Assembly (NCBI GenBank): GCA_024710675.1
Contig: JANJUH010000213.1
Span: 1-5,391, forward strand
Direction: 5' to 3'
Length of the DNA stretch: 5,391 bases
Origin: Lysobacterales bacterium
Lineage (GTDB): Bacteria; Pseudomonadota; Gammaproteobacteria; Xanthomonadales; SZUA-5
This document shows positions 1 through 5,391 of this stretch, one piece after another. Both the position numbers and the translations under genes were made by a program. The notes below the pieces were generated by a model. That model was not told the DNA's origin, searched no databases, and saw nothing but the letters and a program-made list of their open reading frames with translations. Numbering within the stretch: position 1 is the first letter of the stretch; the number at the start of each line of letters is the position of its first letter.

Positions 1-29
1 GGCGCCGGCCACGGCGGGGGGCGCGCACA

Positions 30-107
30 GGGGGGGGGGGGGGGGGGGGGTGGTGGTGGGGGTGGGGGTGGCGGGGGAACGCTGGGGGGGGGGGCGGGGG
101 GCGGGGG
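30..107. repeat. G-rich low-complexity tract with a 21-G homopolymer
   Basis: The tract opens with 21 consecutive G (30-50). It continues with TGG/TGGG steps, an 11-G run (84-94) and further runs of 6 and 5 G. The + strand therefore has many ways to satisfy the G-quadruplex pattern of four G3+ runs with short loops. No reading frame here resembles a protein; the translation is glycine/valine/arginine filler. It may be a genuine unstable tract upstream of panD. It may also be G over-calling near a contig end, which is typical of two-colour sequencing chemistry. The bases as given are clear, but their biological reality is uncertain. Confidence 0.75.
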
Positions 108-148
108 ACCAGGCGCGCGTCACGGCCGGGCACCTCCGCAGTCCACAC

Positions 149-198
149 CCCCTTGCCCCCTGCCCCCTGCCCCTTGCCCCCTGTCCCTTGCCCCTTTG
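149..198. repeat. C-rich heptanucleotide tandem repeat (CCCCYTG)n
   Basis: Seven head-to-tail units can be read: CCCCTTG (149), CCCCCTG (156), CCCCCTG (163), CCCCTTG (170), CCCCCTG (177), TCCCTTG (184) and an 8-nt CCCCTTTG (191). The variation is C/T at the fifth position, one first-position C-to-T change, and one inserted T in the last unit. The array lies 80 bp upstream of the panD start codon and is not coding. The minus strand carries regular G4 runs, so it could form a G-quadruplex opposite in strand to the one possible at 30-107. Confidence 0.85.
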
Positions 199-277
199 TC
201 CTCCTGACCCGCTAAGCCCCCATTCGCATTCACCGTGCTACTGTGACCAACCCTCGCCCTGACACAGGACGACCCGG

Positions 278-682
278 ATGAAGCGCACCCTGCTCGGTGG
301 CAAGATCCACAGAGCCACCGTCACCGACGCCAACCTGCACTACGAGGGCAGCGTCACTGTCGACCAGAACCTGCTCGATGCCGCCGGCATCCTCGAGTTC
401 GAACAGGTGCACGTCTGGAACGTCACCCGCGGCACGCGCTTCGTCACCTACACCTTCTCCGGGCCGCGCGATTCGGGCGTGATCTGCGTCAACGGCGCCG
501 CCGCGCACCATGTCGAGGTCGGTGACCTCGTGATCATCGCGAGCTTCGTCGTGCTCGAGGATGCCGAGGCACATGCCTGGCGACCGAAGGCGGTGTTCGT
601 CGACCGCCACAACCGCCTGACCGAACTGCGCCCGGAGAAACTGCCGGTCGATCCGCTGCCGCTGGAGGTGGAGGCGGCCTGA
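278..682 (+). CDS. panD: Aspartate 1-decarboxylase precursor (PanD)
   Basis: PanD is a pyruvoyl enzyme that converts L-aspartate to beta-alanine for pantothenate and CoA synthesis in the cytoplasm. The 134-residue product matches the family along its whole length. The self-cleavage site is Gly24-Ser25 within HYEGSV, and Ser25 becomes the pyruvoyl group of the alpha chain. Lys9, His11, Tyr22, Arg54, Thr57, Tyr58 and Asn72 (in VNGAAAH) sit at the numbers known from the E. coli enzyme. It is slightly longer than the E. coli protein (126 aa) because of a Pro/Glu-rich C-terminal tail. The ATG has AGGA at 266-269, 8 nt upstream. panB and panC are not visible; upstream is only low-complexity DNA, so operon membership cannot be judged. 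No PanZ/PanM maturation factor gene is seen in the window. Confidence 0.97.
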   Translation: MKRTLLGGKIHRATVTDANLHYEGSVTVDQNLLDAAGILEFEQVHVWNVTRGTRFVTYTFSGPRDSGVICVNGAAAHHVEVGDLVIIASFVVLEDAEAHAWRPKAVFVDRHNRLTELRPEKLPVDPLPLEVEAA

Positions 683-697
683 GGCAAACTGCCGGGC

Positions 698-786
698 GTC
701 ATTGCGAGGAGCCAGCAGGGCGACGAAGCAATCCCTGCTCATGCCGCCGAGATCGCGACGGGCCGCTCGGCGGCGCTCGCGGAGAC
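698..786. repeat. Dispersed intergenic repeat of the CATTGCGAGGAG...GACGAAGCAATC type, with degenerate right arm
   Basis: The left half begins GTCATTGCGAGGAG at 698 and continues to GCGACGAAGCAATCCC, ending at 735. This is a hallmark of a short palindromic repeat that I recall from intergenic DNA of many bacteria. ATTGC (701-705) pairs with GCAAT (728-732), and an inner GCC/GGC pair adds an imperfect hairpin. A weaker inverted copy seems to close the element: GAGATCGCGAC (750-760) resembles the complement of the inner left arm. CTCGCGGAGAC (776-786) matches the complement of GTCATTGCGAG at 8 of 11 positions. The element starts 16 nt after the panD stop codon. The left half is confident and the right boundary is inferred. 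Confidence 0.72.
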
Positions 787-840
787 GATGAAGGCGCCGG
801 CCAGGGTCGATCCTGACGAGCCCGAGCGCCAGCGCACTCG

Positions 841-857
841 CCCCAGCCCCCAGCCCC
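841..857. repeat. Short C-rich tract, CCCCAG/CCCCCAG units
   Basis: The tract reads CCCCAG, CCCCCAG, CCCC and is followed by a pyrimidine-rich stretch to about 880. It has the same period and C-run structure as the CCCCYTG array upstream of panD, with CAG in place of CTG. It is too short to call a true tandem array. No function is assigned. Confidence 0.45.
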
Positions 858-926
858 GCTTCTTCTTTCCCGCCCTTCTCCGGCGCGACGAGCGCCCGCC
901 ACCTCGCATTCCCGATTGCCGCCCCC

Positions 927-944
927 ATGCTGCACTGGCAGCAT
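927..944. promoter_or_regulatory. Perfect 7-bp inverted repeat upstream of ettA
   Basis: ATGCTGC (927-933) is exactly complementary to GCAGCAT (938-944), with the 4-nt loop ACTG between them. It ends 89 nt before the ettA ATG. There is no T-run after it, so it is not an ordinary terminator. It could be a protein-binding palindrome or a 5' leader hairpin. The structure is seen directly and the role is inference. Confidence 0.4.
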
Positions 945-1022
945 ACGGCGCCATTTCCCCTGCCCATTTCCGCGAGCGACGCGCAGGCGTAGCCGCGCCA
1001 CGGGCGCCCCGTCGCCCGGACC

Positions 1023-1027
1023 AGGAG
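1023..1027 (+). promoter_or_regulatory. Ribosome binding site of ettA
   Basis: AGGAG lies 6 nt before the ATG at 1034. It settles the start: translation from 1034 gives MQYIYTM..., which aligns with the EttA N-terminus, whereas the in-frame ATG at 788 lacks conserved sequence after it. Confidence 0.8.
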
Positions 1028-1033
1028 CCAGCC

Positions 1034-2698
<1,665 letters not shown>

Positions 2699-2708
2699 GG
2701 ACCCGGCG

Positions 2709-3479
2709 ATGCGCACCCTGGCTCACTGGATGGCGGGTCTCGCGCTCGGGCTGGCACTCTGCGTCGCGGCAGCGGCCTCGGACGGATCGGAGGAGCGCTG
2801 GTTCGGCTACCAGTCGGCCGAGTTGGAGATTGGTCCGGAGGGCCGCCTGATCGAGGCCCGCCTGGTCGACTCCACGCTGGGCAAGACCATGCAGCAGGCC
2901 ATCATCGAGCGCCTCGGCCGGGTCGAGTTCGAGCCGGCGAAGGTCGATGGCAAGCCGGTCGCGTCGGCAAGCCGTGCGACGCTGCAGCTGGCCGTGCTGC
3001 CCAGGGACGACGGGCTCGAGGTGGTGCTCGATGATGTCCATCTGACCGCTGGCCTGCGCCGCACCACGGCCCCCCGGTATCCATCGCGCGATCTCAGCGC
3101 GGGCCGTACCGGGGAGGTGCGCCTGCAGATCGAGTTCGGGCCGGACGGCAAGCCGACGGCGGTCGAGGCACTGACAACGGACCGCGACCTCTCCAGGATG
3201 GCAGCCGCCGCGCGTAAGGTCGCCTGGGACTGGGAGTTCGAACCGCAGCGGGTCGACGGCAAGCCGGTGGCCGGCAGCGCGGTGGTGCCGGTCCGATTCA
3301 CATTGAAGGGCGGTCCATCGGGAGACCTCCAGCGGGGGCGCCTGAACTTCCCTGACGGCGGATACCTGACCGTTTTCGCGAACGTGGTGGCCCAGGAGCG
3401 CCTGACGCGCGCAGCCGTCGGTGTTCGCTCCTTCGACGCCGCCCGGGCCCCGCTCGGCGGCCCGCAGCCCATGCGTTGA
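2709..3479 (+). CDS. Secreted/periplasmic protein with two tandem TonB_C-like domains
   Basis: This 256-aa protein has an N-terminal signal peptide with hydrophobic core at about 8-23; likely signal peptidase I cleavage follows AAAA near residue 23. Cys18 is preceded by Leu, so it is a poor lipobox. The mature part has two related modules. The second (about 121-199) follows the TonB C-terminal pattern: APRYPSRDLSAGRTGEV, then FGPDGK, a helix, and WEFEPQRVDGKPVAG before a final strand. The first (about 33-97) repeats it in weaker form with IGPEGR and FEPAKVDGKPVAS; the FEP..VDGKPVA motifs are 103 residues apart. Residues 200-256 are unrecognised. The proline-rich spacer of a classical TonB is absent, so energy transduction to outer-membrane receptors is doubtful. 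GAGGA (2697-2701) overlaps the ettA stop, suggesting translational coupling. Exact function is unknown. Confidence 0.82.
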   Translation: MRTLAHWMAGLALGLALCVAAAASDGSEERWFGYQSAELEIGPEGRLIEARLVDSTLGKTMQQAIIERLGRVEFEPAKVDGKPVASASRATLQLAVLPRDDGLEVVLDDVHLTAGLRRTTAPRYPSRDLSAGRTGEVRLQIEFGPDGKPTAVEALTTDRDLSRMAAAARKVAWDWEFEPQRVDGKPVAGSAVVPVRFTLKGGPSGDLQRGRLNFPDGGYLTVFANVVAQERLTRAAVGVRSFDAARAPLGGPQPMR

Positions 3480-3482
3480 CCC

Positions 3483-3487
3483 GAGGA
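3483..3487 (+). promoter_or_regulatory. Ribosome binding site of hemC
   Basis: GAGGA lies 9 nt before the ATG at 3497. It supports that start over the in-frame TTG at 3476, which overlaps the stop of the preceding gene and would add seven residues that are absent from HemC proteins. Confidence 0.75.
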
Positions 3488-3496
3488 CGACCGCCC

Positions 3497-4408
3497 ATGC
3501 TGCTGCGCATCGCCACCCGCAAGAGCCCGCTCGCCCTGTGGCAGACCGAGCACGTCGCCGAACGCCTGCGCGCGCTCGATCCGGGTGTGCAGGTGGAGCT
3601 GGTGCCGCTGTCGACCCGAGGGGATGAGGTGCTCGACCGCTCGTTGGCGGCGATCGGCGGCAAGGGCCTGTTCCTGAAGGAGCTGGAACTGGCGATGGCG
3701 CGCGGCGAGGCGGATCTCGCGGTGCATTCGCTGAAGGACGTGCCGGTGGACCTCGACGAGGGCTTCGAGCTGGCCGCGATCCTCGAGCGCGAGGACCCGG
3801 CCGATGCCTTCGTCTCCAACCACTACGGGACGCTCGACGAACTGCCGCAAGGCGCGATCGTCGGTACCTCCTCGCTGCGCCGCCAGGTGCAACTGCTGGC
3901 GCGGCGGCCGGACCTGCAGGTCCGCGATTTGCGCGGCAACGTCAACACGCGCCTGGCCAAGCTCGACGCCGGCCAGTACGACGCGATCGTGCTCGCGGTG
4001 GCGGGCCTGAAACGACTGGGCTTCGGGACACGGATCCGTTCGCGGCTGATCGCGCCGGACTGGCTGTCGGCCGCCGCCCAGGGCGCGGTCTGCATCGAGA
4101 TCCGCAGCGATGCGCCGGCACCGGTGAAGGCGCTGCTCGCGCGCCTGCATGACGAGCCCACGGCCACCTGCATCACCGCCGAGCGCGCGCTCAATCGCCG
4201 TCTCGGCGGTTCCTGCCAGGTGCCGATCGGTGCCTATTGCCAGCACGTCGATGGTGGCCTGTCGCTGCGTGGCCTGGTCGGCAAGCCTGGCAGCGGGGAG
4301 ATCCTTCGAACCGCGATCGAGGGCGTTGCCGGGCAGCCCGAGCAACTCGGCGAGCAGGCCGCCGAGGCCCTCATCGCGTTGGGTGCGGAGCGTTTGCTGG
4401 CGGGGTGA
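3497..4408 (+). CDS. hemC: Porphobilinogen deaminase (hydroxymethylbilane synthase)
   Basis: HemC joins four porphobilinogen units into hydroxymethylbilane, the linear precursor of uroporphyrinogen III, heme, siroheme and B12, in the cytoplasm. The 303-aa product is full length. It begins with the typical LLRIATRKSPLALWQ block (Arg8 and Ser10 contact substrate/cofactor). GGKGLFLKELE (54-64) and HSLKDVP (77-83) follow; Asp81 is the catalytic aspartate, equivalent to Asp84 in E. coli. Arg128/Arg129 lie in GTSSLRRQ, and Arg146 and Arg152 in LRGNVNTR. The dipyrromethane cofactor is carried by Cys240 in GGSCQVPIG (E. coli Cys242). The gene starts 17 bp after the TonB_C-like gene and is probably read with ettA from a common promoter. 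hemD, often the next gene, is not here: a repeat and a convergent kinase follow. The placement after ettA differs from the algZ-algR-hemC order of pseudomonads. Confidence 0.98.
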   Translation: MLLRIATRKSPLALWQTEHVAERLRALDPGVQVELVPLSTRGDEVLDRSLAAIGGKGLFLKELELAMARGEADLAVHSLKDVPVDLDEGFELAAILEREDPADAFVSNHYGTLDELPQGAIVGTSSLRRQVQLLARRPDLQVRDLRGNVNTRLAKLDAGQYDAIVLAVAGLKRLGFGTRIRSRLIAPDWLSAAAQGAVCIEIRSDAPAPVKALLARLHDEPTATCITAERALNRRLGGSCQVPIGAYCQHVDGGLSLRGLVGKPGSGEILRTAIEGVAGQPEQLGEQAAEALIALGAERLLAG

Positions 4409-4428
4409 GAACGCCGTGAGCCTCGGTG

Positions 4429-4522
4429 CGGTGCGGTGCGCTGCGCGCACCACACCCTACACGCCCGCCCGTTCGTCGCGGGGCGACCTGCAGGGTGCCG
4501 GTGAGCGCAGCGAACCGCACCG
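4429..4522. repeat. Inverted pair of ~33-nt intergenic repeat units (candidate bidirectional terminator)
   Basis: Unit 1, read on the minus strand, spans 4460 down to 4429; unit 2, read on the plus strand, spans 4490-4522. Aligned, they agree at 28 of 33 positions with one gap, sharing AGGGTG, GGTG, GCGCAGCG and ACCGCACCG blocks. Because they are inverted, the DNA or RNA could form a long stem. The spacer between them contains its own 5-bp hairpin, GTCGC-GGG-GCGAC (4475-4487). Each unit also has local hairpins: GGTGCG/CGCACC (4435-4440 with 4446-4451), and GCCGGTG/CACCGGC (4497-4503 with 4518-4524). Three tandem GGTGC copies sit at 4425-4439. It fills the gap between convergent hemC and the kinase gene. 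It may end transcription from both sides, although it lacks a U-tract. Confidence 0.75.
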
Positions 4523-4534
4523 GCGGTGACGCCG
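4521..4534. terminator. GC-rich hairpin with GTGA tetraloop between convergent genes
   Basis: CGGCG (4521-4525) pairs with CGCCG (4530-4534) around the loop GTGA, a GNRA-type tetraloop on the + strand RNA. It overlaps the right end of repeat unit 2 and ends 11 nt short of the kinase stop codon. There is no following U-run, so intrinsic termination is only a possibility. The pairing itself is exact. Confidence 0.35.
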
Positions 4535-4544
4535 CAGGGCGCCC

Positions 4545-5391
4545 CTACGCACCGCGCTTCGGCAACCACAGGCTCACGATCAGCCCACCATCCGGCCGGT
4601 TGGCCAATCGAATCCTTCCGCCATGCGCCTCGGCGATCTCGCGCGCCAGCGCGAGGCCGAGGCCGGTACCGGAGCGCTTCGTCGAATAGAACGGCAGCAG
4701 GGCCTGCTCGAGCACCGCCGGCAGCATGCCGGAACCCCGGTCGCGCACCTGGACGATGACTTGCGGGCCGGCGTCCTGCACGGCAATTTCGACCTGCTCG
4801 GGCGCCGAGCCGGCCTCGACCGCGTTCTTGACCAGGTTGATCAGCACCTGTTCGATCTGCGCCCGATCGATCCAGGCCGGGTCTGCCGGCAAGGGCTCGA
4901 CGATGCGCACGGTCTGGCCTTCGGCGACCGCGCGCAGCAAGTCCGCCCACGGCACTGAATCGAGCCGCGGCGCCGGCAGCTTGGCGAAGCGCGCATAACC
5001 GCCGATGAAGGCATCGAGGTGGCGTGCGCGCTCGTCGATGGTCTCGAAGATCCGGTTCAGCGCGCCCACATCGCCGCGCTCGGCGTACACGCGCCCGGTG
5101 TGCGCCATCGAGCGGATCGGTCCCAGCGCATTGTTCAGCTCGTGGCTGAGCACGCGGATCACCTTCTTCCAGGTGCTGACTTCCTGCCGTGCCATCTCGC
5201 GGGTCAGCCGGCGCAGCAGGGTCAGGCGATGGCGCCGGCCGTGCAGCTCGAAACTGCGGCTGCTCAGGTGGAAGACCTCGTCCTCGCCGTCACGGGCGAG
5301 CGTGACGAGACCGTCCTGGCCGCCACGCAGCGTCTCGGCCAGTTCCTCGGGCAGGCGTTCCAGCAGCTCCTCCAGCGCACGGCCCTCGGCC
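4545..5391 (-). CDS. NtrY-like sensor histidine kinase, C-terminal part (5' end beyond the window)
   Basis: The frame stays open from the TAG at 4547-4545 to the window edge, giving 281 visible residues. The ATG at 5195 is internal: the 65 codons upstream of it read as protein and include a probable PAS-domain end (VFHLSSRSFELHGRRHRLTLLRRLTREMARQ). Numbered from the edge, the phospho-acceptor His83 lies in SHELNNALGPI, an H-box of the NtrY/NtrB-like style with WKKVIRVL before it. The ATPase domain has the N-box INLVKNA with Asn189, G1 DRGSG (217-221), F-box PFYSTK (233-238) and G2 GTGLGLA (241-247), then ends at LWLPKRGA. All residues needed for autophosphorylation are present. Such kinases are usually encoded beside an NtrC-like sigma-54 activator, expected to the right of the window. 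Membrane or sensor segments, and so the signal, cannot be seen. It converges on hemC. Confidence 0.93.
   Translation of the reverse strand, partial: AEGRALEELLERLPEELAETLRGGQDGLVTLARDGEDEVFHLSSRSFELHGRRHRLTLLRRLTREMARQEVSTWKKVIRVLSHELNNALGPIRSMAHTGRVYAERGDVGALNRIFETIDERARHLDAFIGGYARFAKLPAPRLDSVPWADLLRAVAEGQTVRIVEPLPADPAWIDRAQIEQVLINLVKNAVEAGSAPEQVEIAVQDAGPQVIVQVRDRGSGMLPAVLEQALLPFYSTKRSGTGLGLALAREIAEAHGGRIRLANRPDGGLIVSLWLPKRGA

Larger units (their letters stand above)
683..1033. other. 351-bp intergenic region between panD and ettA
   Basis: No credible gene lies here. The ettA frame stays open back to an ATG at 788, but that extension (82 codons rich in Pro, Arg and Ala) has no counterpart in EttA proteins and runs through repeat-like DNA. 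The region holds a degenerate inverted-repeat element (698-786), a C-rich tract (841-857) and a perfect 7-bp hairpin (927-944), all listed separately. An ettA promoter should lie here, but I cannot point to convincing -35/-10 boxes. Confidence 0.7.

Noticed and set aside
50..262. 70-residue + strand open frame starting in the G-rich tract
   Set aside because: Its translation is low-complexity (Gly/Val, then a Pro/Leu/Cys repeat produced by the heptanucleotide array) and it has no ribosome binding site; it is a composition artefact.
788..1033. N-terminal extension of ettA from the ATG at 788
   Set aside because: The 82 extra residues are Pro/Arg/Ala-rich and not part of EttA. The ATG at 1034 has AGGAG at the right distance and begins the conserved sequence.
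2709..2780. Lipoprotein signal (LALC at residues 15-18) in the TonB_C-like protein
   Set aside because: The residue before Cys18 is Leu rather than Gly, Ala or Ser, and a good signal peptidase I site (AAAA, residues 20-23) follows.
3476..3496. TTG start for hemC at 3476
   Set aside because: It overlaps the previous stop codon and adds MTRGRPP, which is not found in the family. The ATG at 3497 has its own GAGGA.
2807..4453. 548-codon minus-strand open frame antisense to the TonB_C-like gene and hemC
   Set aside because: Same cause as above: hemC is unmistakable on the + strand, and the antisense product has biased composition with no motif.
4623..4958. 111-residue + strand frame within the kinase gene
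   Set aside because: It is the antisense shadow of the ATPase domain, whose N, G1, F and G2 boxes are clear on the minus strand.
5193..5195. ATG at 5195 (minus strand) as the start of a 216-residue kinase
   Set aside because: The frame is open upstream to the window edge and translates to plausible kinase sequence, so this Met is internal and the gene is cut by the window.

Overview
The window is very GC-rich DNA from a proteobacterium. Gene content and protein style point to the Gammaproteobacteria, probably the Xanthomonadales/Lysobacterales. The clues are an EttA-type ABC-F protein, a signal-peptide protein with TonB_C-like domains, an NtrY-like kinase with a WKKVIRVLSHELNN H-box, and intergenic repeats of the CATTGCGAGGAG type. 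This placement is inferred from recognised motifs and no search was run.

Layout, left to right. Positions 1-277 hold no credible gene. They contain an extreme G-rich block (21 consecutive G at 30-50, then more G runs to 107) and a C-rich heptanucleotide array (149-198). Next come panD (278-682, +) and a 351-bp gap with a degenerate inverted-repeat element (698-786), a short C-rich tract and a perfect 18-nt hairpin. A tight three-gene + strand cluster follows: ettA (1034-2698), a tandem TonB_C-like secreted/periplasmic protein (2709-3479) and hemC (3497-4408). The gaps are 10 and 17 bp, so one transcript is likely. A 136-bp convergent gap (4409-4544) is almost filled by two inverted copies of a ~33-nt repeat. 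The last gene is the C-terminal part of a histidine kinase on the minus strand (4545 to beyond 5391), which runs off the right edge.

The genes are mostly core functions: beta-alanine for pantothenate/CoA (PanD), energy-sensing control of translation (EttA), tetrapyrrole synthesis (HemC) and two-component signalling. I see no defence system, phage, transposase, CRISPR array, tRNA or rRNA. The less ordinary material is the non-coding DNA: the G/C-rich block at the left edge, which may be partly a sequencing artefact, the dispersed-repeat elements, and the uncharacterised two-domain TonB_C-like gene between ettA and hemC.
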